From positions 1 through 7,531 of the forward strand of contig JAHWJJ010000217.1 of the NCBI GenBank assembly GCA_019348475.1: DNA of 7,531 nucleotides, written 5' to 3'. Origin of the DNA: Gemmatimonadota bacterium. Its GTDB lineage: Bacteria > Gemmatimonadota > Gemmatimonadetes > Longimicrobiales > Longimicrobiaceae. Under the pieces are notes generated by a model. That model ran no database searches. It saw only the letters and a program-made list of their open reading frames with translations, and had not been told where the DNA came from. A program made the translations under genes and the position numbers. This document shows, one piece after another, positions 1 to 7,531 of the stretch (positions within the stretch are counted from its first letter, which is position 1; each line of letters starts with the position of its first letter).

Positions 1-212
1 GCGCGCACCGCCCAGTGCCCCGCCGGCAGCAGCGGCGAGGCGCTGGCGGCGTGCGGCGCGTGCGCGCCCCGCGCCGGCGCCGCCACGGCGCGCACGGTGG
101 AGTCTGCCCCCGCCTGCGCAGTGAGCGAATCGTGTCCGCAAACGGATAGGGCGAACAGGAGCGATCCAGCGCCCCGGATCCACCGCGCCGTCCCGCCCCG
201 CGCCTTCCTCAT
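1..212 (-). CDS. Exported protein of unknown function, N-terminal part (runs off the left edge)
   Basis: The reading frame opens with ATG at 212-210 and stays open to the window edge, giving 70 residues plus a partial codon. It has a classic signal peptide: a basic stretch (R2, K3, R5, R10, R13), a hydrophobic core SLLFALSV at residues 17-24, and an AQA|G type signal peptidase I site after A34. The mature start is Ala/Pro/His rich and ends in LLPAGHWAVRA. HWA-type strings occur near the start of some surface-layer-like and outer-membrane proteins, but too little is present to name a family. The start is supported by GGAG at 221-218, five bases upstream. It is also supported by an ATGA overlap with the stop of the SUMT/HemD gene, so translation is probably coupled and the gene is the fourth of the operon. 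The coding call is fairly sure; the function is unknown. Confidence 0.72.
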   Translation of the reverse strand, partial: MRKARGGTARWIRGAGSLLFALSVCGHDSLTAQAGADSTVRAVAAPARGAHAPHAASASPLLPAGHWAVR

Positions 213-1713
213 CCGCTCTCCGTGAACAGCCCGCGAAGCGCCTGCACCAGGCCGGGCGTGGTGTATTCTGCCGCTTCCACGTGCACCGGCAGCCCCAGCT
301 CGCGCGCGGTGGCGGAGGTCACGGGGCCGATGGAGGCCACCTTCGCCCGCCCCACCTCCGCGCCGACGAGCTCGACGAAGTTCTTCACCGTGCTGCTGGC
401 CGTGAACGTCACCGCGTCCACCTCGCCGTCCTGCAGCATCGCCCGCACCCGCTCCGCGCCGGTTCCGTCCTGGACGGTGGTGTACGCAGCCACCTCCACC
501 ACCTCCGCCCCCGCGGCGCGAAGCGAATCGGGCAGCACCGGCCGCGCGACCTGCGCGCGCGGGAGCAGGATGCGCGCGCCGTGGACCGGACCCGCCGCCA
601 ACAACGCGCGAACGGCGGATTCTGCGACAAACTCCTCCGGCACCAGGTCCGGCCTCACCCCCCGCCGCTCCAGTTCGGCGGCGGTGGCCGGGCCGATCGC
701 GCAAACCCTGACGCCGCCGAGGGTTCGCGCGTCACATCCCTGCTCCGCGAGGGCGTACCAGAAGCGCTCCACCCCGTTGGCGCTGGTGAACACGATCCAG
801 TCGAAGCTCCCCGCCCGGGCCGCGGCGCGGCGCAGGGGCCCGGGATCATCCGCCGGCGCGATGCGGATCACGGGGAACTGCACGGTCTCCGCTCCCAGCG
901 CCTTCAGCGCCGCGGCGAAGTCGCTGGCCTGCGCCCGCGCGCGCGTGACCACGATGCGCCGCCCCGACAGGGGCCGCCGGTCCCACCACCCCAGCGTCTC
1001 GCGCAGCCCCACCACCTCGCCGACGACGATCAGCGCGGGCGCGCCGATCCCCGCCTGGGCCGCGACCGCCGGCAGCGTCTCCAGCGTCCCGGTGACGGTG
1101 CGCTGGCGGGGATACGTCCCCCACTCGATGGCCGCGGCGGGGGTTTCGGGCGCCCGGCCGTGCTCGATCAGGCGGCGGAAGTTCTCCGCCATCTTCCCCA
1201 CGCCCATGTAGAAGACCAGGGTCCCCACCCCGCGGGCCAGGTGCGCCCAGTCCACGTCGGTGTCCGGTTTGGTCGGGTCCTCGTGCCCGGTGGCGAAGGC
1301 CACGCTGGCCGCCATCCCGCGCTGGGTGACGGGGATCCCCGCGTACGCCGGCGCCGCGATCCCCGCCGTCACCCCGGGAACCACCTCGAAGGGGATCCCC
1401 GCCCGCGCCAGAACCAGCGCCTCTTCCCCGCCCCGCCCGAACACGAACGGGTCGCCCCCCTTCAGCCGCACGACGGTGGCGTGCTTTCCGGCGAGTTCGA
1501 CCAGCACGGCGTTGATCTGCTCCTGCGTGCGCGAGTGCTCGCCGCCGCGCTTTCCCACGTACACGCGCTCGGCGCGGGGCGCGCGCTCCAGGATGGCGGG
1601 GCTCACCAGGGCGTCGTACACCAGCACGTCCGCCCGCTCCATCAGCTCCGCGGCCCGCAGGGTCAGCAGCCCGGGATCGCCGGGGCCGGCGCCCACCAGG
1701 TACACGGTCCCCG

Positions 1714-1717
<4 letters not shown>
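209..1717 (-). CDS. cobA-hemD: Bifunctional uroporphyrinogen-III C-methyltransferase / uroporphyrinogen-III synthase
   Basis: A 502-residue fusion. Residues 1-245 are the SAM-dependent uroporphyrinogen-III methyltransferase (SUMT): signature GAGPGDPGLLT at 9-19, YDALVSP at 34-40, and the second signature RLKGGDPFVFGRGGEE at 84-99. Residues about 250-498 are the uroporphyrinogen-III synthase (HemD) domain, with VTRAR near 258, FTSANGVERF at 310-319, IGPATA near 341 and FTASSTVKNF at 438-447. The protein would cyclise hydroxymethylbilane to uroporphyrinogen III and methylate it at C2 and C7 to precorrin-2, the branch to siroheme and cobalamin, in the cytoplasm. The GTG start at 1717 sits right before the first beta strand (TVYLVGAG). 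It overlaps the stop of the upstream reductase as GTGA; no strong Shine-Dalgarno sequence is seen, so coupling is likely. Upstream codons in the same frame run antisense to nothing useful and lie inside the reductase gene, so they were excluded. The fusion is known in many bacteria; its place in a nucleotide-sugar operon is odd. Confidence 0.95.
218..221 (-). promoter_or_regulatory. Ribosome-binding site of the exported-protein gene
   Basis: GGAG lies inside the last codons of the SUMT/HemD gene, five bases before the ATG at 212. It fixes the start of the leftmost gene and allows translation to restart at the ATGA junction. Confidence 0.6.
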
Positions 1718-3704
<1,987 letters not shown>

Positions 3705-3716
3705 TTACAGCCGGGA

Positions 3717-3745
3717 AACGTAGCCGCGGGGGTAAGCGGTGTCAA
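3717..3745 (-). promoter_or_regulatory. Sigma-70-type promoter of the gmd operon
   Basis: On the minus strand a perfect -35 TTGACA (3745-3740) is followed after exactly 17 bases by TACGTT (3722-3717), a -10 box keeping the key T1, A2 and T6. Transcription would start near 3710, giving a leader of about 48 bases before the gmd ATG at 3662. It lies back to back with the rpmB promoter. Confidence 0.75.
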
Positions 3746-3768
3746 CGCAAACCGTTCCGCGGCACGGG

Positions 3769-3797
3769 TTGACCGGACCGCCTGGAGCGCTTACATT
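3769..3797 (+). promoter_or_regulatory. Sigma-70-type promoter of rpmB
   Basis: TTGACC (3769-3774) is followed after 17 bases by TACATT (3792-3797), matching 5 of 6 and 4 of 6 consensus bases. The start site would be near 3804, leaving a 40-base leader to the ATG at 3844. Its -35 box faces that of the gmd promoter, with 23 bases between them. Confidence 0.78.
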
Positions 3798-3832
3798 TCA
3801 TGGCTTCGCAGGGTTTGTATCGATACGGCTAC

Positions 3833-3837
3833 AGGAG
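3833..3837 (+). promoter_or_regulatory. Ribosome-binding site of rpmB
   Basis: AGGAG lies six bases before the ATG at 3844 and decides this start over the in-frame GTG-type codons further upstream, which sit on top of the promoter. Confidence 0.85.
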
Positions 3838-3843
3838 ACACCG

Positions 3844-4035
3844 ATGGCTTTTTGCGCCGTCTGCGGCAAGGGCCCGCGCAGCGGGAACAACGTCAGCCAC
3901 GCGAACAACCGTACCAAGCGTGTGTGGCGCCCGAACCTGCAGCCCGCCCGGATCGTGACCGACAACGGGACGCACAAGCGCGTGCGCGTCTGCACCAGCT
4001 GCATCTCTGCCGGCAAGATCCGCAAGGCAGGCTGA
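3844..4035 (+). CDS. rpmB: 50S ribosomal protein L28, zinc-binding form
   Basis: A 63-residue basic protein, the size of short bacterial L28. It begins [11 protein letters not shown], followed by [19 protein letters not shown], the conserved L28 core, and ends [17 protein letters not shown]. Four cysteines in two CxxC pairs (C4/C7 and C50/C53) would hold a zinc ion, the C+ form of L28. In organisms that also carry a cysteine-free paralogue, the two forms are often exchanged under zinc control; no such control site is evident here. It is a single-gene unit with its own promoter, a strong AGGAG site and a strong terminator, divergent from the gmd operon. Identification is secure. Confidence 0.97.
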   Translation: MAFCAVCGKGPRSGNNVSHANNRTKRVWRPNLQPARIVTDNGTHKRVRVCTSCISAGKIRKAG

Positions 4036-4074
4036 GGGAGCTGTCGGCTCCGTCCGCGACCGAACGAATACACG

Positions 4075-4110
4075 ACGGCCGCGCATCCCCCCCGGATGCG
4101 CGGCCGTTTT
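4075..4110 (+). terminator. Intrinsic terminator of rpmB
   Basis: A perfect 14-bp stem (4075-4088 with 4094-4107) and a five-C loop end in TTTT at 4107-4110, about 40 bases after the rpmB stop. The minus strand has no T-run behind the stem, so it should act in the rpmB direction. Confidence 0.88.
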
Positions 4111-4132
4111 GTACCGACGACAGGGGGACAAA

Positions 4133-4162
4133 GGGGAGAGGCGAAGGCGAAACCCTCTCCCC
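4133..4162 (-). terminator. Possible terminator facing rpmB, for transcription from the peptidase gene
   Basis: A 9-bp stem (GGGGAGAGG 4133-4141 with CCTCTCCCC 4154-4162) and a 12-base loop. On the minus strand it is followed by TTTG only, so termination would be weak. It lies about 430 bases past the peptidase stop, beyond the repeat copy. Confidence 0.4.
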
Positions 4163-4249
4163 GCATCGTCTGCCGCTGCCCGAGGAATTTTCCCGTCCAC
4201 GTCTCGCGGCCGGCCCGCGCCCCACGGGCCCGCCCGGTGAAATCCGTAT

Positions 4250-4582
4250 TCGCCCGGGTTGTCCATTTCCGTCGTCCAGCCTCCCAGCCAGAACGGCCTT
4301 TTCCAGATCGCAATCGGGTGGATGATGTGCCCCGGCAGACCTCCTCGGCGCGACCTTGATCCCTGCCCATCCAGAAAATGCGGATCCCGTCCCCTCGCCG
4401 ACAGCATCCCCTCTTCCAGGGGACGCCTGGACCCTGCCGACCCCATCCGGTCCGCCTCCGGCCGTCTCGCGCGCATCCATCCAGCACTGCCCACCTTGCC
4501 CGACGTCCTTGTGTTTCGGCCCGCTCGGCCACGACGGATCTCCGGCGCGGATTCCAGAACAATCCTCCGGAATCCGGTATCA
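4250..4582 (-). repeat. Dispersed non-coding repeat, copy A (inverted relative to copy B)
   Basis: This stretch matches the reverse complement of 6109-6405. The core 4353-4489 is about 90% identical by hand alignment (about 13 mismatches and one 1-base gap over 137 bases). The flanks are weaker, with a 3-base gap near 4341 and about 38 extra bases in this copy at roughly 4490-4538. The strand given is the sense of the adjacent peptidase gene. The 38-base gap breaks any shared reading frame, so the repeat is not a protein gene. A conserved 8-base inverted repeat (4388-4395 with 4418-4425) lies inside. It fills most of the 480-base gap between rpmB and the peptidase gene; nothing else is evident there apart from the two hairpins listed. 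Confidence 0.85.
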
Positions 4583-4592
4583 CCCCCGGGCC

Positions 4593-5312
4593 CTACCGCC
4601 TCGCGCCCAGGTACTCCGGCTCCACGCACTCCACGCGAACCTCGCCTCCCTCCGGCGTCATCCGCCACGCCCGCGCCGCCGGGCGGGATGAGACGACGCG
4701 CTTCAGCTGCCCGTCCACGTAGTGCAGCGCCACGCCGTCGTCCACGGCGGTGCCGGCCACGCCGGGGGTGCGCACGTACTCGGGGTACGAGACAGGCCGG
4801 CGTGGGTCGCTGTCGTAGTGCGGGCAGAAGCTGCCGGCAAGAAAGCCCAGGCCGTTCTCCAGCGGGTTCAGCCCCGGTCCGTACGAGTCGGTGATCCCGC
4901 GTTCGAACCAGCACAGCGCCCCCGCGCTCACCCCGCACGCGATGGTGCCGCCCGCGAGCACGCGCGGCAGCACGTCCGCCAGCCCCTGCGCGCGCCACAC
5001 GGCCAGCAGGTTCACCGTGTTCCCGCCGCTGGCGTAGAGCACGTCCTGCGCGGAGAGAAACGCGTACAGGTCGTCCACCGAACGGCTGAAGAGCCCCAGG
5101 TGCGTGGGCTCGCAGCGCTCCTCGTCGAAGAGCTCGTAGAACCGGTCCAGCCACGCGGCGGAGTCGCCGCTGGCGGTGGGGATCAGGCAAACGCGCGGAC
5201 GCGGCTTGCCCGTGAGCGAGAGGACGTAGTCGTCCAGCAGCGGGTTGTCGGGCTCCATGGCGAACCCGCCGCCGCCGAACGCGACGATCTGGCCCTGCGT
5301 GATCGGGGGCAT
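4593..5312 (-). CDS. Peptidase E-like serine hydrolase (peptidase family S51)
   Basis: A 239-residue cytoplasmic-type protein with no signal peptide, about the family's usual length. It opens with the first strand GQIVAFGGGGF (residues 7-17). LIPTAS at 43-48 and YASGGNTVNLL at 93-103 are S51 hallmarks. The nucleophile elbow is GVSAGA with S129, D142 in GITDSYG is a candidate acid, and FCPHYDSD carries H165. The S129-H165 spacing of 36 is close to that of Salmonella PepE (Ser120, His157). Known members cleave N-terminal Asp-X dipeptides or, in the cyanophycinase branch, cyanophycin; the substrate here cannot be told. The ATG at 5312 is chosen because the first strand starts six residues later; there is no Shine-Dalgarno sequence, so translation may be leaderless or weak. 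It is transcribed away from the lipoprotein gene, and a repeat copy begins just after its stop. Confidence 0.9.
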   Translation of the reverse strand: MPPITQGQIVAFGGGGFAMEPDNPLLDDYVLSLTGKPRPRVCLIPTASGDSAAWLDRFYELFDEERCEPTHLGLFSRSVDDLYAFLSAQDVLYASGGNTVNLLAVWRAQGLADVLPRVLAGGTIACGVSAGALCWFERGITDSYGPGLNPLENGLGFLAGSFCPHYDSDPRRPVSYPEYVRTPGVAGTAVDDGVALHYVDGQLKRVVSSRPAARAWRMTPEGGEVRVECVEPEYLGARR

Positions 5313-5545
5313 CGGAATGGGTCAGGTGGTGGAGGCGCGGCCCGCCGCCGCCGCGGTCGATTGCCGGATCGCGACAAGATGCGCAGCGACGCCGCACGCC
5401 GAAAGGCGTCGGCCTGGGATGCCATCCCCGCGCCGCGGCACGGTACTCCGCTTGCGCCCCCTGCTCCCCGGCCGTGCACGCAAGGCCGGCGCACGCAAAG
5501 GAGGGCCGGCGCCCTCCACCCACCGCTTCAGAACGAGAAAACACC
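5313..5545. other. Intergenic region between the divergent peptidase and lipoprotein genes
   Basis: 233 bases that must hold both promoters, though no convincing -35/-10 pair was found on either strand. It contains a small ACGCC-GAAA-GGCGT hairpin (5396-5409), an imperfect tandem duplication (5476-5490 and 5491-5510, both starting GCACGCAA and ending GGCCGGC) and a hairpin at 5500-5517. Confidence 0.6.
5500..5517 (+). other. Hairpin over an AGGAGG-like sequence in the lipoprotein leader
   Basis: GGAGGGC (5500-5506), loop CGGC and GCCCTCC (5511-5517) form a perfect 7-bp stem. It covers most of an AAAGGAGG ribosome-binding-like string that begins at 5497. The gene's GTG is at 5546, 29 bases after the stem, so this is not its normal ribosome-binding site. 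Confidence 0.45.
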
Positions 5546-6097
5546 GTGAAACTGCTGAAGATTTCCGCCCTCGCAATCGCCTCGGCCCTGTCGCTGGGGG
5601 CCTGCGACGCCAGCGGGGTGACGGACCCGGGTGGCCTCAGGGTGGGACAGTTCGACGGCCGGATCGCGGGCACCCTGGACGCCCGGCTCGACGGCCAGGC
5701 GGTGTCGGGGAGCACCGTTTCCGGCTTTCACGACATCATCGTCCTTACCGACTACGCCAGGGGCATCGAGGTCACGCTGTATCACGATACGAACGAGTTC
5801 TACGAGGGCCGCTTTTCCATCGGAGACGCCGTGTTGATGAACAGGCCCATCGTGGCGTACGTGCGGCTGCTGGACACGGGCGAGTACTTCGACTCGCTGC
5901 ACGGCGTGATCGACCTGTACGGGGTGCGCCGCGGCGGCATCAGCGGCACCGCCACCTTTCGCGCGGAAAGCGACCGGGTCGTCGGCGACGTGGTGGACGT
6001 GGACGTCTCGTTCGTGACCGACTACGCCGGCAACATCAGCTACAACCTGAGCCCTTCGTTCTCCACGAGCGGCAAGTCCGCCCCGGGCGAAGCCTGA
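5546..6097 (+). CDS. Small lipoprotein of unknown function
   Basis: 183 residues from a GTG start at 5546. Residues 1-20 form a lipoprotein signal peptide: VKLLK, hydrophobic core ISALAIASALSL, lipobox LGAC with C20 as the only cysteine in the protein. After cleavage by signal peptidase II the lipidated C20 is followed by Asp, which in E. coli favours retention in the inner membrane; whether that rule holds here is unknown. The mature part has no other membrane segment and looks beta-rich, with alternating hydrophobic residues (IIVLTDY, IEVTLY, VAYVRLLD, VDVDVSFVTDY). A TDYA string occurs at 68-71 and again at 158-161. The GTG is chosen because the signal peptide starts there; an in-frame GTG at 5474 would put 24 unlikely charged residues in front. 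The ribosome-binding site is weak. It is divergent from the peptidase gene and followed by repeat copy B. No family was recognised. Confidence 0.83.
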   Translation: MKLLKISALAIASALSLGACDASGVTDPGGLRVGQFDGRIAGTLDARLDGQAVSGSTVSGFHDIIVLTDYARGIEVTLYHDTNEFYEGRFSIGDAVLMNRPIVAYVRLLDTGEYFDSLHGVIDLYGVRRGGISGTATFRAESDRVVGDVVDVDVSFVTDYAGNISYNLSPSFSTSGKSAPGEA

Positions 6098-6108
6098 GAA
6101 AGATTGGC

Positions 6109-6405
6109 CTGATCCCGGATCGCGGAGGATCGTTCTGGAATGCGCGCCGGAGAACCGTGCCCGACAGTGCTGGATGGATGCGGGTGAGACGGCCGGACGC
6201 GGACCGGAGGGGATCGGCAGGATGCAGGCGTCCCCTGGTAGAGAGGGTGCTGCCGGCGAGGGGACGGGATCCGCGTTTTTTGGATGGGCAGGGTCAAGGT
6301 GGCGGGCGGGGGGCCCGCCGGGGCACATCATCATCCACCCGATTGCGACCTGTAAGAGGCCGCCCGGCTGCACGCGGGACAACAGAGTGGATAAGCCCGA
6401 CCAGA
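6109..6405 (+). repeat. Dispersed non-coding repeat, copy B (inverted relative to copy A)
   Basis: Matches 4250-4582 in reverse complement; the core is 6165-6300. It keeps the 8-base inverted repeat CGTCCCCT (6229-6236) and AGGGGACG (6259-6266) with the same 22-base interval as copy A, followed by T6 at 6276-6281. Copy B alone has a G/C hairpin (6301-6307 with 6313-6319, loop GGGGG). It fills most of the 430-base gap between the lipoprotein and rplQ genes; 6406-6470 holds nothing recognisable. Confidence 0.85.
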
Positions 6406-6470
6406 GGCGGCGGAGGCGTGGTCCGCCGCCCTTGCCGGTCCTGCCGACGCATCCGCTCGTGAACAATGCA

Positions 6471-6508
6471 AAGAGCCCGCGGCCTCGGAGGGGAGGCCGC
6501 GGGCTCTT
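6471..6508 (-). terminator. Terminator of the rpoA-rplQ operon
   Basis: A perfect 16-bp stem (6471-6486 with 6493-6508) and a six-base loop lie 22 bases past the rplQ stop. On the minus strand the stem runs into a T-rich tail (CTCTTTGCATTGTT). The very stable stem compensates for the short T-run. Confidence 0.85.
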
Positions 6509-6530
6509 GCGATCGGACCGGCGACGGCGC

Positions 6531-6908
6531 TCAGGCCGTGGCGTCGGCGGCGTTGCGGTCCACCAGCTCGATCAGCGCCGTCTCGGCGCCGTCGCCCTGG
6601 CGAAAGCCCGTCTTCAGGATCCGGGTGTAGCCCCCGGCACGCTCCGCGGACGCCGGCCCGATCTGGTCGAACAGGCGGACCAGCGTGTCGCGGTCCTGGA
6701 TGTGGCGGGCCGCCAGGCGCTTGCTGTGCAGGTCGCCCCGCTTGGCCAGCGTGATCAGCTTCTCCGCGAACGGGCGAAGCTCCTTGGCCTTTGCGGTGGT
6801 GGTCTCGATGCGGCCGTGGCGGAACAGGCTGGTGGCCATGTTCCGGAGCAGGGCCTCCTTGTGCTCCGACGTGCGGCCGAGCGCGCGGCCCTTCTTTCCG
6901 TGTCTCAT
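6531..6908 (-). CDS. rplQ: 50S ribosomal protein L17
   Basis: 125 residues, normal for L17. The N-terminus MRHGKKGRALGRTSEHKEAL, then LLRNMATSLFRHGRIETTTAKAKELRPFAEKLITLAK (about residues 20-56) and GGYTRILKTGFRQGD near 91-105 are the conserved L17 signatures. It is a 23S rRNA-binding protein at the polypeptide exit side of the large subunit. The ATG at 6908 follows the rpoA stop by only three bases. A GGGGA string ten bases upstream, inside the rpoA end, may serve as ribosome-binding site. rpoA-rplQ is the standard end of the bacterial alpha operon, and the hairpin just downstream closes it. Confidence 0.97.
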   Translation of the reverse strand: MRHGKKGRALGRTSEHKEALLRNMATSLFRHGRIETTTAKAKELRPFAEKLITLAKRGDLHSKRLAARHIQDRDTLVRLFDQIGPASAERAGGYTRILKTGFRQGDGAETALIELVDRNAADATA

Positions 6909-6911
6909 GGC

Positions 6912-7531
6912 TTACTGTTCCCCGGCGGACGCGTCGGCGCCCCCGCCCTGCTCGTTGTTTTCTTCCTCGCGAACCACCCACCACAGGGTGCCGCCCTCGT
7001 CCGCCTCGAGCGAGCTGCCGAAGCGCAGGCCGTGCCCCGCCAGAAAGTCGCTGATCTCCTGCAGCGACTTCTTGCCGAAGTTGTCGATGGCCAGCATCTG
7101 CTGCTCGGTGCGCTGCACCAGGTCGCGGACCGTGTGGATGTTCTCCTTTTGCAGCGAGTTGCGGCTGCGTACGGAGAGCTCCGCCAGGTCTTCGATCGGC
7201 CGGTTCAGCAGCTCCTGCAGGCGCGGCGGAATGGGCGAGCGCCCGGCCGGCACCGAGCCGCCGGGGCCGCCCGTGTCGCCCCAGCTGCGGTCCGCGCGCC
7301 ACTCCGGCGTGCCCCCGGCCAGGATGGCGAGGTGCTCGATGGCCAGGCGGGCGGAGTACTGCACCGCCGACGGCACGTCCACGGCTCCGTTGGTCTCCAC
7401 CTCCAGCACCAGCCGGTCGAAGTCCGTCCGCTGGCCCACCCGGGTCTCTTCGACCACGAAGTTGGCGCGCGTGACGGGGTTGTAGATGGCGTCCACCCGC
7501 ACCAGGTCCGCGGGCATGCCGCGCGGAATGG
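6912..7531 (-). CDS. rpoA: DNA-directed RNA polymerase subunit alpha, C-terminal part (runs off the right edge)
   Basis: About 205 residues of the expected 310-340 are present; the start lies beyond the window. Numbered from the in-window Met at 7517: residues 1-66 finish the N-terminal assembly domain (VRVDAIYNPVTRANF, VEETRVGQRTDFDRL, AIEHLAIL). Residues 67-98 are a Gly/Pro-rich flexible linker. Residues about 99-165 are the C-terminal DNA- and activator-binding domain (RPIEDLAELSVRSRNSLQ, DNFGKKSLQEISDFL). The residues matching E. coli R265, N268, G296, K298 and S299, which contact upstream promoter DNA, are all kept. After the domain comes an extra tail of about 30 residues, rich in acidic residues and Gly, ending GADASAGEQ. 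The internal Met is not a real start, because homology continues upstream to the edge. Confidence 0.97.
   Translation of the reverse strand, partial: IPRGMPADLVRVDAIYNPVTRANFVVEETRVGQRTDFDRLVLEVETNGAVDVPSAVQYSARLAIEHLAILAGGTPEWRADRSWGDTGGPGGSVPAGRSPIPPRLQELLNRPIEDLAELSVRSRNSLQKENIHTVRDLVQRTEQQMLAIDNFGKKSLQEISDFLAGHGLRFGSSLEADEGGTLWWVVREEENNEQGGGADASAGEQ

Noticed and set aside
5497..5504. AAAGGAGG as a ribosome-binding site
   Set aside because: No start codon lies at a usual distance downstream with a plausible frame, and the lipoprotein GTG is 41 bases away.
3829..5715. A 628-codon open frame on the minus strand
   Set aside because: It runs out of frame through the peptidase gene, the repeat and antisense to rpmB. 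It is composition-driven, with no domain signature.
6301..6323. G-rich stretch in copy B as a G-quadruplex or terminator
   Set aside because: The runs are better explained by a 7-bp G/C hairpin, no T-run follows, and copy A does not conserve it.
4250..6405. The inverted repeats as the ends of an insertion sequence
   Set aside because: No transposase lies between them, the enclosed genes are a peptidase and a lipoprotein, and the repeats are long and diverged rather than short matched termini. No target duplication was found.
5322..6466. Long open frames over the lipoprotein gene and repeat copy B on both strands
   Set aside because: They conflict with the signal peptide and lipobox frame, and similarity between repeat copies switches frame, so they are not coding.

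Overview
The window is about 70% G+C and looks like the chromosome of a diderm (two-membrane) bacterium. It carries housekeeping genes (rpoA, rplQ, rpmB), a nucleotide-sugar/tetrapyrrole operon, a small lipoprotein and an exported protein. The base composition, the start of a secreted protein and the fused SUMT/uroporphyrinogen-III synthase would fit a Gemmatimonadota-type (Longimicrobium-like) organism. That placement is an inference and could not be tested here.

Left part, minus strand, read right to left from about 3710: a promoter with a perfect -35 box drives gmd (GDP-mannose 4,6-dehydratase), then a GDP-6-deoxy-4-keto-mannose reductase (rmd type), then a bifunctional uroporphyrinogen-III C-methyltransferase/synthase, then the beginning of an exported protein that runs off the left edge. 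Every junction is a 4-base stop/start overlap (GTGA, GTGA, ATGA), so the four genes read as one tightly coupled transcript. The first two enzymes together make GDP-D-rhamnose from GDP-mannose. The third turns hydroxymethylbilane into precorrin-2 for siroheme or cobalamin.

Middle: a second promoter facing the other way drives rpmB (zinc-binding ribosomal protein L28), which has a strong ribosome-binding site and a strong intrinsic terminator. Next come two divergent genes, a peptidase E-like serine hydrolase on the minus strand and a small lipoprotein of unknown function on the plus strand. They share a 233-base intergenic region.

The least expected structure is a pair of related non-coding repeats of about 300 bases (4250-4582 and 6109-6405) in inverted orientation. 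They flank the peptidase/lipoprotein pair, and each begins 12-13 bases after the stop codon of its adjacent gene. Their 137-base core is about 90% identical and keeps an 8-base inverted repeat with identical 22-base spacing. This suggests a dispersed repeat family and a possible two-gene cassette.

Right part, minus strand: the 3' end of rpoA, then rplQ three bases later, closed by a 16-bp stem-loop. This is the usual end of a ribosomal alpha-operon. No tRNA, rRNA, CRISPR array, transposase or recognised defence system was seen.
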